Assembly (NCBI GenBank): GCA_949295115.1
Contig: CASFJU010000018.1
Span: 1-60,995, forward strand
Direction of reading: 5' to 3'
Source: an uncultured Phascolarctobacterium sp.
GTDB lineage: Bacteria > Bacillota > Negativicutes > Acidaminococcales > Acidaminococcaceae
DNA length: 60,995 bases
Shown: positions 1 to 10,157 of the stretch, in pieces
Numbering within the stretch: position 1 is the first letter of the stretch
How the letters are laid out: every line of letters begins with the position of its first letter
Notes under the pieces: model-generated
Seen by the model: only the letters and a program-made list of their open reading frames with translations
What the model was told of the DNA's origin: nothing
Database searches by the model: none
Translations under genes and position numbers: made by a program

Positions 1-252
1 GCGACTTTGGAAGCCTGCTCGCTGCGTCTGCGCCCGATACTTATGACGACGCTGTCCACCATTCTCGGCATGCTGCCGATTGCAATGGGCATTGGTGAAG
101 GCGCGGAGCTGCGCCAGTCGATGGGCGTTGTTCTGGTCGGCGGTTTGGTAACTTCCACGCTGCTGACGCTTTTGGTTGTGCCGGTTGTGTACATGCAGTT
201 TGAACAGTGGAAAGCCAGATACTATAAATCTGCCGGAGAGGTGCAGGCATAA
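1..252 (+). CDS. RND family efflux transporter, C-terminal fragment
   Basis: The reading frame is open from the first base of the window, so the gene begins upstream and only the last 83 residues are seen. The motif RPILMTTLSTILGMLP followed by a Gly-rich helix and a hydrophobic helix ending in VVPVVY matches the final transmembrane helices of AcrB/MdtB-type RND pumps, which use proton influx to extrude compounds across a diderm envelope. An intrinsic terminator follows 22 bases after the stop, so this is the end of its operon. The substrate cannot be told from the fragment. Confidence 0.85.
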   Translation, partial: ATLEACSLRLRPILMTTLSTILGMLPIAMGIGEGAELRQSMGVVLVGGLVTSTLLTLLVVPVVYMQFEQWKARYYKSAGEVQA

Positions 253-273
253 TTTAAAATTTAAGTTTTTAAC

Positions 274-299
274 GGCTCTGCCATGTGCAGGGCCTTTTT
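274..299 (+). terminator. Intrinsic terminator after the RND gene
   Basis: Stem GGCTCTGC (274-281) pairs with GCAGGGCC (287-294) around a CATGT loop, with one G-U pair, and is followed by a run of T. Confidence 0.85.
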
Positions 300-321
300 G
301 TTTATTTATTTACAAAACCGC

Positions 322-351
322 TTGTGCCGCCGCGCCAAAATCCTGTATAAT
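322..351 (+). promoter_or_regulatory. Promoter of the Na/Pi symporter gene
   Basis: TTGTGC (322-327), 18-base spacer, TATAAT (346-351). It lies between the upstream terminator and the start codon at 405; GGGGAGG at 394-400 is the ribosome binding site. Confidence 0.6.
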
Positions 352-404
352 AAATGTAAAATACAAGTAAAAACCATGTTAAACAGCAAAGCGGGGGAGG
401 ACTT

Positions 405-2009
405 ATGGTTTACTTTTTCGGATTTTTGGGAGGTTTGGCGTTATTTTTATACGGCATGCAGCTGATGGGCGAAGGCTTGCAGCGTGCGGCCGGTGAAAAA
501 TTGCAGAAGATACTGGAAAAACTGACCGGCGTGCTGGTGGTTGCCGTGGCGCTGGGCGCTGTGGTAACGGGCATTTTGCAGTCCAGCAGCGCGACGACGG
601 TTATGACGGTCGGCTTTGTTAACGCCGGGCTGATGAATTTAAAACAGGCCTTCGGCGTTGTTATGGGCGCAAACATCGGCACGACGATGACGGCGCAGCT
701 GATTGCCTTTAAGCTGACGGATTACATTACGCTGTTTCTGGCTATCGGCTTTGCTGTGCAGCTTCTTGCCAAACGCCGCCGCGGCAAATATTTCGGGCAG
801 GTAATTTTAGGCTTCGGCATTTTAATGCTGGGCATGGAGATGATGAGCAGTTCCGTAATGCCTTTGCGCGAATATCAGGGCTTTATTGATTTTATCCACC
901 GCTTTTCGGATAATCCGCTTTTGGGCGTGCTTGTAGGTTTGGTAATGACGATGGTCATTCAGTCCAGCAGTGCGACTATCGGCGTTTTGATTGCCATTGC
1001 CAACCAGGGCCTTATTCCGCTGGAAGGTGCCATCCCCGTATTGTTGGGCGACAACATCGGTACCTGTATTACTGCGGTGCTGGCTTCCCTGCGCGCCAAC
1101 ATTACGGCTAAACGTGTAGCATTGGCGCATGTAATGTTTAACTTTATCGGCAGCATCATCTTCATCACCTTTATGGGGCTGTTTATCAAGCTGGTGCTGG
1201 CCATTTCCCCTGCCGGTGATATCGCCCGCCAGATTGCCAACGCGCATACGGCGTTCAATGTAGTAAACACCCTGCTGTTCATGCCGTTTACCGGTTTGTA
1301 TATTAAATTTATCGAAAAACTTTTGCCGGGTAAGAGCGAAATTATCTCCCGCAAGCCTGCGTTTCTGGATGAAAAAATGCTGGCAACGCCTTCCATTGCT
1401 ATAGGACTTGCCGTTAAGGAAATTGTGCGCATGGGCAACATGGCGCGCCATAATGTGGAAATAGGCCTTGCGGCGCTGGAAGACAAAGACCCCGAAAAAA
1501 TCAAATACGTGCTGGAGCATGAGCCTGTTATCGACGCTCTGGAGGAGGACATTACCCGCTACCTTACCAAGATGAGCGAGAAAGAAATGAGCGGTGTGCT
1601 TTCCGCAGAGCATACGCGCCTTTTGCACGCCTGCACGGATATTGAACGTATCGGTGACCATGGCGAAGCGCTGGCTAAAGATGCACGACGCATTTTTGAG
1701 GACGATATAAAATTCAGCGACGAAGCGAAAGCAGAACTGCGCAGCCTTGGCAAGCTGGTGCTTGAAGCCAGCGGCAAGGCGATGGAAGCACTGGCAACTA
1801 ACGATAAGGCATTGGCGCAGGAGGCGTGGGACGTCTGCCGTCAGGTTAAAAAGATGCAGAAGGAAATCCGCAAAAACCACATTGTGCGCCTGAACGAAAA
1901 ACGCTGCGACCCTGTGGCAGGCTTTTTGATGATGGAAATTTTAATCAACATGAAGCGCGTTTCAGACCATTCCAAAAACATCAGCCAGATTGTACTGGGA
2001 ATTTTCTAA
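405..2009 (+). CDS. Na/Pi cotransporter family protein with PhoU-like domain
   Basis: A 534-residue membrane protein. The N-terminal ~300 residues are hydrophobic and hold the two inverted Q-S-S-S-A repeats of the PF02690 Na/Pi-cotransporter II family (LQSSSATT near residue 60 and IQSSSATI near residue 187). The C-terminal ~200 residues are soluble and helical, with the spacing of a PhoU-like domain. The family is thought to move phosphate inward with sodium; the PhoU-like domain suggests regulation by phosphate status. The ATG at 405 is preceded by a strong GGGGAGG and its own promoter. It is monocistronic: a tRNA with a separate promoter follows. Confidence 0.88.
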   Translation: MVYFFGFLGGLALFLYGMQLMGEGLQRAAGEKLQKILEKLTGVLVVAVALGAVVTGILQSSSATTVMTVGFVNAGLMNLKQAFGVVMGANIGTTMTAQLIAFKLTDYITLFLAIGFAVQLLAKRRRGKYFGQVILGFGILMLGMEMMSSSVMPLREYQGFIDFIHRFSDNPLLGVLVGLVMTMVIQSSSATIGVLIAIANQGLIPLEGAIPVLLGDNIGTCITAVLASLRANITAKRVALAHVMFNFIGSIIFITFMGLFIKLVLAISPAGDIARQIANAHTAFNVVNTLLFMPFTGLYIKFIEKLLPGKSEIISRKPAFLDEKMLATPSIAIGLAVKEIVRMGNMARHNVEIGLAALEDKDPEKIKYVLEHEPVIDALEEDITRYLTKMSEKEMSGVLSAEHTRLLHACTDIERIGDHGEALAKDARRIFEDDIKFSDEAKAELRSLGKLVLEASGKAMEALATNDKALAQEAWDVCRQVKKMQKEIRKNHIVRLNEKRCDPVAGFLMMEILINMKRVSDHSKNISQIVLGIF

Positions 2010-2028
2010 AATAATTTATAAAAAAGTG

Positions 2029-2057
2029 TTGACAAAGCCATGTTGTTACGCTATAAT
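2029..2057 (+). promoter_or_regulatory. Promoter of tRNA-Gly
   Basis: TTGACA (2029-2034), 17-base spacer, TATAAT (2052-2057): both boxes match the vegetative consensus. It starts 20 bases after the stop of the preceding gene and drives the tRNA at 2078. Confidence 0.9.
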
Positions 2058-2077
2058 TAACTTCGTTGTTGAGAAAC

Positions 2078-2152
<75 letters not shown>

Positions 2153-2163
2153 CGAATTTTCAG

Positions 2164-2189
2164 CCCGGCAGTTTACTGCCGGGTTTTTT
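2164..2189 (+). terminator. Intrinsic terminator of tRNA-Gly
   Basis: Perfect 8-bp stem CCCGGCAG/CTGCCGGG around TTTA, followed by six T. Confidence 0.93.
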
Positions 2190-2241
2190 AAATTTATTAC
2201 GCAAAAAGCACGGTATTATTGTAGGAAAAGCAGTAAAATTC

Positions 2242-2270
2242 TTGTCAACTACCTTTTGTTGTGATATTAT
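2242..2270 (+). promoter_or_regulatory. Promoter of tig
   Basis: TTGTCA (2242-2247), 17-base spacer, TATTAT (2265-2270). It leaves a leader of about 95 bases before tig. No heat-shock operator such as CIRCE was seen. Confidence 0.7.
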
Positions 2271-2371
2271 ATTATGAGCAATGTGTGTAAACAGCTGCAT
2301 TTTTAACAATTAAAACCGATGCAAACAAAACGCTGTAAGAACCAGCACATAAATTAAGGGAGGATTTATTA

Positions 2372-3655
2372 ATGAACGTAACAGTAGAAAGAGTCGGCAA
2401 CGACGCAACTCTTAAAATCACTTTGCCCGCAGAGGAAGTAAACAAAGGCTATAAAAAAGCCGTAGCAAAAATCGCAGGCCAGGTAAACATCCCCGGCTTC
2501 CGTAAAGGCAAAGCCCCCCGCAACGTTATCGAAATGCACTACGGCAAAGAAGCCGTAAAACAAGAGGCTTTTGAACTGGTTGCCAACCAGTGCTACACCC
2601 AGGCTCTGGAACAGGAAAAACTCATCCCGGTTTCCGACCCGAAAGTAGAAGAATCCGTATTTGAAGAAAACAAAGATATGGAACTTACCATTAAAGTAAC
2701 CCTGAAACCGGAAGTAAAACTGGGCGACTACAAAGAACTGCATGTTGAAAAAGAAGCAGTTGAAGTTACCGACGAAGCTGTTGAAGAACAGGTACAGGGC
2801 CTGCGCAACCGCCATGCAAAAATGGTAGAAGCTGAAGAAGGCGCTGTAATTGAAAAAGGCGACTTTGCAATTATCGACTTTGCAGGCACCGTTGACGGCG
2901 AACCGTTCAGCGGCGGCGAAGGCAAAGGCTATCCGCTGGAAGTTGGTTCCAACTCCTTCATCCCGGGCTTTGAAGACCAGCTCGTTGGCCTTAAAAAAGG
3001 CGATTCCACCGATGTGGACGTAACCTTCCCGGAAGAATACTTTGTTAAAGAACTGGCCGGCAAACAGGCTATCTTCAAAGTAAACGTACAGGACGTTAAA
3101 CGCAAAGAACTGCCCGAACTGACCGACGAATACGTAGCAGCAAACAGCGATTGCAAAACCGTTGAAGAACTGCGCGCAAGCTATAAAGAACGCATGCAGA
3201 AAGCAGCAGAAAACAATGCCAAAATCGCTTACGAAAAAGCATTGATTGACCTTGCTGTTGCCAATGCGGAATTTGAAGTTCCGGAAATCATGATTGAAGA
3301 CCGCATTACCCAGATGATTGACGAAATGCGCATGAGCCTGGAAACCCGCAAACTGAGCCTTGAACAGTACATGCAGTACAGCGGCATCGACATGGAACAG
3401 CTCCGCGAACGCCAGCATGACGCTGCTGTTGAAAACGTTAAAACCGACCTCGTTCTGGATGCTGTTGCCAAAGCTGAAAACATTCAGGTTTCCATGGAAG
3501 ACGTTGACAGCGAACTTTCCGCTATCGCTTCCCAGCATGGCGCAACTTTGGAAGATGTTAAGAAAATCATTAAAGCAAACGGCACCATGGGCCTGCTGCT
3601 CGCAAACATTCTGCGCCGCAAAGCTGCCCATGTAATTATTGACAGCGCAAAATAA
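2372..3655 (+). CDS. tig: Trigger factor, ribosome-associated chaperone
   Basis: A 427-residue protein of the usual trigger factor length. The N-terminal ribosome-binding domain contains PGFRKGKAPRNVIEMHYG (about residues 43-60), which carries the F-R-K signature docking on ribosomal protein L23 at the exit tunnel. The middle holds the FKBP-like prolyl isomerase domain (DFAIIDFAGTVDGEPF, about 170-185), and the rest is the helical chaperone domain. It protects nascent chains during synthesis. AGGGAGG lies just before the ATG. It opens a run of quality-control genes: clpP begins 41 bases downstream with no terminator between them, so tig-clpP-clpX probably form an operon. Confidence 0.97.
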   Translation: MNVTVERVGNDATLKITLPAEEVNKGYKKAVAKIAGQVNIPGFRKGKAPRNVIEMHYGKEAVKQEAFELVANQCYTQALEQEKLIPVSDPKVEESVFEENKDMELTIKVTLKPEVKLGDYKELHVEKEAVEVTDEAVEEQVQGLRNRHAKMVEAEEGAVIEKGDFAIIDFAGTVDGEPFSGGEGKGYPLEVGSNSFIPGFEDQLVGLKKGDSTDVDVTFPEEYFVKELAGKQAIFKVNVQDVKRKELPELTDEYVAANSDCKTVEELRASYKERMQKAAENNAKIAYEKALIDLAVANAEFEVPEIMIEDRITQMIDEMRMSLETRKLSLEQYMQYSGIDMEQLRERQHDAAVENVKTDLVLDAVAKAENIQVSMEDVDSELSAIASQHGATLEDVKKIIKANGTMGLLLANILRRKAAHVIIDSAK

Positions 3656-3696
3656 TTTAAGCGCACAGTAGACCACAGAAAAGGGGTGTGACAATA

Positions 3697-4296
3697 ATGA
3701 ATTATGTGCCAATAGTTGTAGAACAATCCAACCGCGGCGAACGCTCTTACGATATATATTCCCGCCTTTTAAAGGACAGGATAGTTTTTGTTACCGGCGA
3801 AATAGATGATACTATGGCCAATCTCGTTATCGCCCAGCTGCTCTTTTTAGAGTCGGAAGACCCCGATAAGGATATCCATCTCTATATCAACAGCCCGGGC
3901 GGCAGCGTAAGCGCCGGCCTGGCGATTTATGACACAATGCAGTACATAAAGCCTGATGTTTCCACAATCTGCATGGGCATGGCTGCCAGCATGGCGTCCG
4001 TGCTTCTGGCTGCAGGCACTCCGGGCAAGCGTTTTGCCCTGCCGTATTCCAGAGTGATGATTCATCAGCCGCTCGGCGGCGTACAGGGGCAGGCTTCCGA
4101 AATTGAAATTACCGCGCGTGAAATTTTGCGCGTGCGCGACGAGATGAACGGCATTTTAGCCCGCCATACCGGCCAGACCAAGGAAAAGATTGCGCAGGAC
4201 ACTGACCGTGATAACTACATGACCAGCCAGCAGGCTAAGGAATATGGCCTGATTGACGAAGTTGTAACGCGTAAGCAGCCTGCAAATGAAAAATAA
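3697..4296 (+). CDS. clpP: ATP-dependent Clp protease proteolytic subunit
   Basis: A 199-residue serine peptidase of family S14. The catalytic triad is visible at the standard positions: Ser98 in GMAASMASV, His123 in RVMIHQP and Asp172 in DTDRDNYM. ClpP forms a double heptamer barrel fed by ClpX or ClpC ATPases. The ATG at 3697 is chosen because AAGGGGTG lies 8-10 bases upstream; a GTG nine bases earlier has no suitable site. clpX follows after 22 bases. Confidence 0.98.
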   Translation: MNYVPIVVEQSNRGERSYDIYSRLLKDRIVFVTGEIDDTMANLVIAQLLFLESEDPDKDIHLYINSPGGSVSAGLAIYDTMQYIKPDVSTICMGMAASMASVLLAAGTPGKRFALPYSRVMIHQPLGGVQGQASEIEITAREILRVRDEMNGILARHTGQTKEKIAQDTDRDNYMTSQQAKEYGLIDEVVTRKQPANEK

Positions 4297-4318
4297 AGGC
4301 TTTAAGGAGATATTTGAA

Positions 4319-5584
4319 ATGAAATTCGGTGGGGACAATCACCACGATGCACCGGTTTGCTCTTTTTGCGGCAAGCGCGAGGCGCAGGTCAGCAAAATGT
4401 TCAGCAAGGTGCTGGGCGAAGGTGATTTGTTTATTTGCGATGAGTGCATAAAACTCTGCAATGAAATGCTTGAAGAAGAAATGCGGGCACGAGCAGTGCA
4501 GCACGCAGATATTGCCGAGCTGCCCAAACCCAAGGAAATCAAGGCAATTCTGGATGAATACGTCATCGGCCAGGAGGAAGCAAAAAAGACTCTTGCCGTT
4601 GCCGTTTACAACCACTATAAACGCATTGACTATGAACTGAACCACGCAGGCGACAGGGATGTTGAACTGCAAAAATCCAACATTTTAATGCTGGGACCGA
4701 CCGGCAGCGGCAAAACCCTGCTGGCGCAGACTTTGGCCAAGATTTTGCAGGTGCCATTTGCCATTGCCGATGCTACCGCGCTTACCGAAGCGGGCTATGT
4801 CGGCGAGGATGTGGAGAACATTCTGCTGCGTTTAATCCAGAATGCCGATTACGATATTGAACGCGCACAGCGCGGCATTATCTACATCGACGAGATTGAT
4901 AAAATTTCGCGCAAGTCCGAAAATCCGTCCATTACCCGCGACGTTTCGGGCGAAGGCGTACAGCAGGCGCTTTTAAAAATTCTTGAAGGCACTGTTGCCA
5001 ATGTTCCGCCGCAGGGCGGGCGCAAACATCCGCATCAGGAATTTTTGCAGATTGACACGACCAACATCCTGTTTATCTGCGGCGGCGCGTTTGACGGGCT
5101 GGAAAGCATCATCAGCCAGCGCACCGGCAAAAAAAATCTGGGCTTTGGCGCCGATATCAAAACCAAGGACGAAATCAGCCTGACGGATACCTTTAAAAAG
5201 GTACTGCCGGAGGATTTGATGAAATTTGGTTTGATTCCGGAATTTGCGGGTCGTCTGCCGGTTGTTGTAACGCTGGAGGCGCTTGACAAGGCTGCACTGA
5301 TTAAGATTTTGCAGGAGCCTAAAAACGCACTGGTTAAACAGTACCAGCATTTCCTGGCTATGGATAATGTTGAACTGGAATTTGAACCCGACGCGCTGGA
5401 CGCCATTGCCGAAGAAGCACTGAAACGCAGTGCCGGCGCACGTGGTTTGCGTGCCATTATCGAAACGGTAATGCGCAACGTAATGTATGATGTGCCTTCG
5501 CGCAGCGACGTTGTAAAATGTATTGTAACGGCTGACTGCATCCGCAACCATGCGGAGCCGAAAATGATTGTGGCAGCAAGCTGA
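4319..5584 (+). CDS. clpX: ATP-dependent Clp protease ATP-binding subunit ClpX
   Basis: A 421-residue AAA+ unfoldase that recognises, unfolds and feeds substrates to ClpP. The N-terminal zinc-binding domain has four cysteines (14, 17, 40, 43). Walker A GPTGSGKT spans residues 126-133 and Walker B reads [10 protein letters not shown]. The C-terminal small AAA+ domain contains [10 protein letters not shown]. An in-frame ATG 33 bases upstream overlaps clpP, but AAGGAGA nine bases before 4319 and the usual ClpX N-terminus favour the start given. An intrinsic terminator follows. Confidence 0.97.
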   Translation: MKFGGDNHHDAPVCSFCGKREAQVSKMFSKVLGEGDLFICDECIKLCNEMLEEEMRARAVQHADIAELPKPKEIKAILDEYVIGQEEAKKTLAVAVYNHYKRIDYELNHAGDRDVELQKSNILMLGPTGSGKTLLAQTLAKILQVPFAIADATALTEAGYVGEDVENILLRLIQNADYDIERAQRGIIYIDEIDKISRKSENPSITRDVSGEGVQQALLKILEGTVANVPPQGGRKHPHQEFLQIDTTNILFICGGAFDGLESIISQRTGKKNLGFGADIKTKDEISLTDTFKKVLPEDLMKFGLIPEFAGRLPVVVTLEALDKAALIKILQEPKNALVKQYQHFLAMDNVELEFEPDALDAIAEEALKRSAGARGLRAIIETVMRNVMYDVPSRSDVVKCIVTADCIRNHAEPKMIVAAS

Positions 5585-5596
5585 AATTAAAAAATG

Positions 5597-5624
5597 GGGG
5601 AGGGAAAATATCCTTCCCCTTTTT
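5597..5624 (+). terminator. Intrinsic terminator after clpX
   Basis: Stem GGGGAGGGA (5597-5605) with TCCTTCCCC (5611-5619), one G-U pair, loop AAATA, then five T. Confidence 0.88.
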
Positions 5625-5707
5625 GGTTTTATGGGGCTTTTGTGATACAATTAGTACAAGAGCCGAATGCTTTGACTATTTTTACCATAGGGGGATGCTA
5701 ATATACA

Positions 5708-8032
5708 ATGGAAGCATCAGGAACATTAATGCCGCTGCTGGCGCTGAGGGGGATTATCGTTTTCCCGGGGATGACGGTAAACCTTGACGTCGGCAGGGAT
5801 AAATCAATAAATGCCGTTAACGCTGCCATGCAGCTTGACAAAAAAATACTGCTGGTTACGCAGCGCGACGCCGAAACGGCCGACCCGAAGCGCGAAGATT
5901 TGTACGGCTTCGGCGTTGTTGCCGAAATTAAACAGCTTTTGAAGCTGCCGAGCGGTGCTTTGCGCATTTTGATTCAGGGTTTGAACCGCGTGGAAGTGAC
6001 CTCCGTTATCGACGCGCCGTTTAAGGACGTTTACCTTGAAGGCTTTGTGCAGCCTTTTGAAAGCATTGAGCCGGAAGAAAACGCCGAAACCGAAGCCATG
6101 CGCCGCATACTTTTGCAGAGCTTTGAAAAATGGCTGATTACCGGCAAAAAAGTAACAACGGAGGTTATGCTTAATTTTAAAAACATTACCACCGCCGGTG
6201 AGATTGCCGATATTATCGCCGGTTATTTAACCATCAGCATCGACGAAAAGGAAGAACTGCTGGAGCTGGCCGACGTTAAAGAGCGCATGCACAAACTGTA
6301 TGCCTTTTTGTGCAAAGAGCAGGAAATTGCAGAGCTTGAAAAAAATATCGCGCAGGAAGTGCGCAAGCAAATAGAAAAAAATCAGCGTGAATATTATCTG
6401 CGTGAGCAGATTAAAGTGATTAACAAGGAACTTGGCGACGGTGACGAACGCCAGGCCGAAGTTGACGAATACAAAAAGCAGATGGAAGGGCGCGACCTGC
6501 CGCCGGAAGTTACCGACAAGCTGAACAAGGAACTGGATCGCCTTTTCAAAATGCCGCCGATGATGGCGGAAAGCGGCGTCATCCGCAACTATGTGGAAAC
6601 GCTGCTGGCTTTGCCGTGGGGCATTTACGGCAAGGATAATTTTGATTTGAAAAAAGCCGAAAAGATTTTAAATAAAGACCATTACGGTCTGGAAAAGGTT
6701 AAGGAGCGCATTCTGGAATACCTTGCAGTGCGCGCGCTGACCAAGAGCGGCAAAGGGCCGATTTTGTGCCTCGTTGGGCCTCCGGGTGTCGGCAAAACAT
6801 CGCTGGCGCAGTCCGTTGCCCGTGCTATCGACCGTAAGTTTACGCGCATGTCGCTGGGCGGCGTGCACGATGAAGCGGAAATCCGCGGACACCGCCGCAC
6901 CTATATCGGCGCCATGCCGGGACGAATTATACACGGCATGCAGACCTGCGGCGTAATGAACCCGGTATTTTTGCTTGATGAAGTTGACAAAATGTCGTCC
7001 GATTTCCGCGGCGACCCGGCTTCCGCGCTGCTGGAAGTGCTTGATCCGGAACAGAATAACACCTTCAGCGACCACTATGTTGAAATTCCGTTCGACCTGT
7101 CGCAGGTGTTCTGGATTGTAACCGCCAACACGGTGGAAACCATTCCGCCCGCGCTGCTGGACCGCATGGAAGTTGTGCAGCTTTCCAGCTATACGGAGGA
7201 TGAAAAAGTAAAAATTGCCGAGCTGCATTTGCTGCCGAAGGAACGCCACAACAACGGTTTAAGCGCCAAAACGCTGACGATAACAGAGGACGCACTGCGC
7301 CTGATTATCCGCGGCTATACGCGCGAAGCCGGTGTGCGTAACCTTGAACGCAAAATTGCCGCTGTCTGCCGCAAAACGGCGCACCGCATTGTTAACGGCG
7401 AAGCCAAAACGGCAAAAGTAACGGCTAAAAACCTGCATAAATATCTGGGTAAAATTATTTACCTTGAAGATGACGTAAGCCTTGAAGCCGCAGCAGGCAT
7501 CTGCACCGGCCTTGCTTGGACGCGCGTCGGCGGCGAGCTTTTGAAGGTTGAAGTTGTTGCCTGCAAGGGCAAGGGGCATTTGGCGCTTACCGGCCAGCTG
7601 GGCGACGTTATGAAGGAATCCGCGCAGGCTGGCTATACCTATATCCGCAGCCGTGCGGATGAACTGGGCCTTGCCAAGGATTTTTACGAAACGACCGATA
7701 TTCATATCCATCTGCCGGAGGGGGCAATACCGAAAGACGGGCCTTCCGCCGGTATTACGATGGTAACGGCAATGGTATCGGCGCTGACAGGGCGCAAGGT
7801 TAAAAAAGATATTGCCATGACCGGCGAAATTACGCTGTCCGGCAGGGTACTGCCTGTGGGCGGCATTAAAGAGAAATTTTTGGCGGCGCACCGCTACGGC
7901 GTTAAAACCATTATTATGCCTGCCAAAAACGTGCAGGATTTGGACGAACTGCCCAAAAACGTGCGCGAAAAGATGAACTTTATACCAGTTAAACATATGG
8001 ATGAGGTGTTAAAAATAGCATTGGAGGATTGA
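5708..8032 (+). CDS. lon: ATP-dependent endopeptidase La (Lon)
   Basis: A 774-residue LonA protease. In order: N-terminal substrate-binding domain ([14 protein letters not shown] near the start), coiled-coil region around 190-260, AAA+ module with Walker A GPPGVGKT at 357-364 and LLDEVDK Walker B, then the S16 peptidase domain. The Ser-Lys dyad is intact: Ser680 in PKDGPSAG and Lys721 in GGIKEKF. It degrades misfolded and short-lived regulatory proteins in the cytoplasm. ATG at 5708 follows a TAGGGGGA site at a slightly long distance. engB begins 6 bases after the stop, so the two are co-transcribed. Confidence 0.97.
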   Translation: MEASGTLMPLLALRGIIVFPGMTVNLDVGRDKSINAVNAAMQLDKKILLVTQRDAETADPKREDLYGFGVVAEIKQLLKLPSGALRILIQGLNRVEVTSVIDAPFKDVYLEGFVQPFESIEPEENAETEAMRRILLQSFEKWLITGKKVTTEVMLNFKNITTAGEIADIIAGYLTISIDEKEELLELADVKERMHKLYAFLCKEQEIAELEKNIAQEVRKQIEKNQREYYLREQIKVINKELGDGDERQAEVDEYKKQMEGRDLPPEVTDKLNKELDRLFKMPPMMAESGVIRNYVETLLALPWGIYGKDNFDLKKAEKILNKDHYGLEKVKERILEYLAVRALTKSGKGPILCLVGPPGVGKTSLAQSVARAIDRKFTRMSLGGVHDEAEIRGHRRTYIGAMPGRIIHGMQTCGVMNPVFLLDEVDKMSSDFRGDPASALLEVLDPEQNNTFSDHYVEIPFDLSQVFWIVTANTVETIPPALLDRMEVVQLSSYTEDEKVKIAELHLLPKERHNNGLSAKTLTITEDALRLIIRGYTREAGVRNLERKIAAVCRKTAHRIVNGEAKTAKVTAKNLHKYLGKIIYLEDDVSLEAAAGICTGLAWTRVGGELLKVEVVACKGKGHLALTGQLGDVMKESAQAGYTYIRSRADELGLAKDFYETTDIHIHLPEGAIPKDGPSAGITMVTAMVSALTGRKVKKDIAMTGEITLSGRVLPVGGIKEKFLAAHRYGVKTIIMPAKNVQDLDELPKNVREKMNFIPVKHMDEVLKIALED

Positions 8033-8037
8033 ATGCG

Positions 8038-8673
8038 ATGAACAAAGGAGTTTGGGATATTATCCGCGCGAACTTTGTCACGTCTGCCGTTAAGGCAGAG
8101 CAGTACCCCACGCCGCCGCTGATTGAAGCAGCGTTTATCGGGCGCAGCAACGTCGGCAAATCGTCGCTGATTAACTCGCTGTGCCGCCGCAACGGGCTGG
8201 CGCGTGTCAGCGCAACCCCCGGCAAAACGCAAACCATCAACTACTATCTGCTGGACGCCAAACGCACGCTGGAGGACGGCGCAGAAACCGCCCAGTTTTA
8301 TCTTGTCGATTTGCCAGGCTACGGCTTTGCCAAAACCGGCAAAAACAACAAGGATTTGTGGTCCGGCTTTATCAGCAAATACCTGTCCGGTTCGGATAAT
8401 CTGGCAATGGTGTGCCAGCTTATTGATATCCGGCATAAGCCGATGGAAAGCGACATGGAGTGCTACCACTGGCTGCTGGGCTGCGGGCTGAACGTACAGA
8501 TTGTTTTAACGAAGGCCGATAAGCTTTCCAAAAATGCGGCGCTGGCGCAGAAGGCGCTGTTTAAACGCGAGCTGGGGCTTGACGACAGCCGCATTATGAC
8601 GTATTCCGTAACGCAGAACACGATGCGCAGCGAGCTTATCAACCGTATTATGACTGCTTTGGAAAACCACTGA
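8038..8673 (+). CDS. engB: Ribosome biogenesis GTPase EngB/YsxC
   Basis: A 211-residue TrmE-Era-EngA-EngB-like GTPase that acts in assembly of the large ribosomal subunit. G1 is GRSNVGKSS, G2 lies in the TPGKTQTINYY region, G3 is DLPGYGFA and G4 is TKADKLSK. GGAGG at 8023-8027 fits the ATG at 8038; a TTG at 8029 lies too close to it. The lon-engB pair is the common order in Firmicutes. Confidence 0.96.
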   Translation: MNKGVWDIIRANFVTSAVKAEQYPTPPLIEAAFIGRSNVGKSSLINSLCRRNGLARVSATPGKTQTINYYLLDAKRTLEDGAETAQFYLVDLPGYGFAKTGKNNKDLWSGFISKYLSGSDNLAMVCQLIDIRHKPMESDMECYHWLLGCGLNVQIVLTKADKLSKNAALAQKALFKRELGLDDSRIMTYSVTQNTMRSELINRIMTALENH

Positions 8674-8701
8674 TTTTTTGACCGCCGGGGAGTGGTTAAG
8701 T

Positions 8702-9745
8702 ATGGGAATTAATACAATGCTGCATGTAAGGCAGCTGATGATGTTCGGCATGGCGATGCTTATCGGCGCGCTGCTGGAATATTTTTCGGTGCCGATTCCG
8801 TTTCTTTTGGGCGGCATTGTGTCTGCCATGTTCTGGAAGGTTATCGGCGCGCAGGTGTACTGGCCGCGGCAGTGGCGTGAGCTTGGTTTGTGCGTCGCCG
8901 GTTACGGCATTGGCCGCAATTTTACGGCAGATACGCTGCACGAGCTTTCCATGCAGACTTTGGGCGTGTTTGAGGCAACCTTTGCCACCGTCGGCGCAAG
9001 CGTTGTTATTGCGTGGTGGACTTCGCGCCACAGCTACGCCAATCTGCAAAGCTGCGTAATGGGCTGTATGCCCGGCGGCATGACGCAGATGCTTTTGATG
9101 AGCGAAAGCGACCCGCGCGTAGATTTCAGCGCCGTAATGGTAATGCAGACGTTGCGCTTAATGGGCGCGATAATAATTGTGCCGTTTTTGGTTGTGCATG
9201 GGCTTGGCGCGGAAATTAAGGACGCTGTTTTAGCGCCTGAAATTGCGCAGGGGCACAGCTGGCTGTGGCTGGTGCCGATTGCTGCCTTTGGCGCGCTGAC
9301 GCTGGAGAAGCTGCATATACCGACGCCGCGTTTGCTCGGGCCGATTTTGGCTGCGTCCGCCTGCTCGTACTTTTTCGGCAATTTGCAGCCCGTGCCCGAC
9401 CCGCTGATGATGGTTGCGCAAATTAGCATCGGCCTGTATATGGGCATGCTGCTTGACCCGCAGCGTATCCGTGAAACCGCCAAGCTGATGCCGTTCATTC
9501 TCACCGGCATTTTAATTATCATTGCCGTCAGCATCGGCATGGCGTATTATTTGTCTGGCGTGTACGGTTTTTCCATCATTACAGCCTTTCTTGCCATGGC
9601 GCCCGGCGGCATCGCCGAAATGTGCCTGGCAGGCATGAGCATGGGCGAAAACGTATCGATTATTTTAACCTATCAGCTGGTGCGCATGATTATTTTAAAC
9701 GTAACCGTGCCCTACGGGCTGATGTGGTATTTTAAAGATAAATAA
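8702..9745 (+). CDS. AbrB family (PF05145) membrane protein
   Basis: A 347-residue polytopic membrane protein of about ten helices. It has the duplicated architecture of the 'AbrB'/putative ammonia monooxygenase family, with two similar halves each carrying an M-x-P-G-G motif (GCMPGGMTQM and AMAPGGIAEM). The name is misleading: the family is unrelated to the DNA-binding AbrB. Its transport role is not established. The ATG at 8702 is chosen because GGGGAG lies nine bases upstream; an upstream TTG lacks a site. It begins 28 bases after engB and may be co-transcribed. Confidence 0.82.
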   Translation: MGINTMLHVRQLMMFGMAMLIGALLEYFSVPIPFLLGGIVSAMFWKVIGAQVYWPRQWRELGLCVAGYGIGRNFTADTLHELSMQTLGVFEATFATVGASVVIAWWTSRHSYANLQSCVMGCMPGGMTQMLLMSESDPRVDFSAVMVMQTLRLMGAIIIVPFLVVHGLGAEIKDAVLAPEIAQGHSWLWLVPIAAFGALTLEKLHIPTPRLLGPILAASACSYFFGNLQPVPDPLMMVAQISIGLYMGMLLDPQRIRETAKLMPFILTGILIIIAVSIGMAYYLSGVYGFSIITAFLAMAPGGIAEMCLAGMSMGENVSIILTYQLVRMIILNVTVPYGLMWYFKDK

Positions 9746-9780
9746 AACCTAAATAGTAACCATTCACGCAAAAATAAAAA

Positions 9781-9796
9781 TGGTAATTTTTTACCA
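9781..9796. repeat. Small inverted repeat upstream of the riboswitch promoter
   Basis: TGGTAA and TTACCA separated by four T, seven bases upstream of the -35 box at 9803. It could be an operator or the weak end signal of the preceding gene. Confidence 0.35.
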
Positions 9797-9802
9797 AAAG
9801 GC

Positions 9803-9831
9803 TTGACAGCGTTATTAGTAATAGTTATAAT
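9803..9831 (+). promoter_or_regulatory. Promoter of the cobalamin riboswitch transcript
   Basis: TTGACA (9803-9808), 17-base spacer, TATAAT (9826-9831): a full consensus promoter placed just before the riboswitch. Confidence 0.88.
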
Positions 9832-9849
9832 TAAGTCAGCAAATCAATA

Positions 9850-10020
9850 TTTCGTACAGGTACGATAGTTTAAATGTTTATCGGTGCAAATCCGATGCGA
9901 TCCCGTCGCCGTAACGGCAATAAAAGCCGAAGCCGAGCGCGCAGCCTGTATAAGCATCACTGCTTGACCTGCGGGAGACAGGAAGGAGATGTTCACTCAC
10001 CAACCGGCTTTGTTATGTGA
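9850..10020 (+). promoter_or_regulatory. Cobalamin riboswitch
   Basis: The core elements of the B12 riboswitch family are present in order: CGGTGCAAATCCG (the conserved GGTGCAAATCC segment, about 9882-9894), GATCCCGTCGCCGTAACGG (the CCCGYCGCYGTAA element), an AAGCCGA segment, and GACCTGCGGGAGACAGG (the A-G-A-C-C-T-G-C region). Known members bind adenosyl- or aquocobalamin and repress uptake or synthesis genes. A perfect intrinsic terminator follows at 10054, consistent with transcriptional control. Boundaries are approximate. Confidence 0.83.
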
Positions 10021-10053
10021 GAGTGGCAGGGCCCTTTGATTGATAAACATTAG

Positions 10054-10088
10054 AACCCGTCTTTTCGTTTTTGGAAAGACGGGTTTTT
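10054..10088 (+). terminator. Terminator downstream of the cobalamin riboswitch
   Basis: Perfect 11-bp stem AACCCGTCTTT (10054-10064) with AAAGACGGGTT (10075-10085), then T-rich sequence. It is the likely expression platform. Confidence 0.9.
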
Positions 10089-10157
10089 ATCTTAACTGCG
10101 CTTTTGCAGGGCGGAATATTGGTTGTAAAGGACGCGTCCGTTTATTGATATTCTCAA

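Noticed and set aside
2369..3712. 447-codon open frame on the minus strand opposite trigger factor
   Set aside because: It is the antisense shadow of tig: very rich in Phe, Val and Asn, with no start signal and no recognisable domain.
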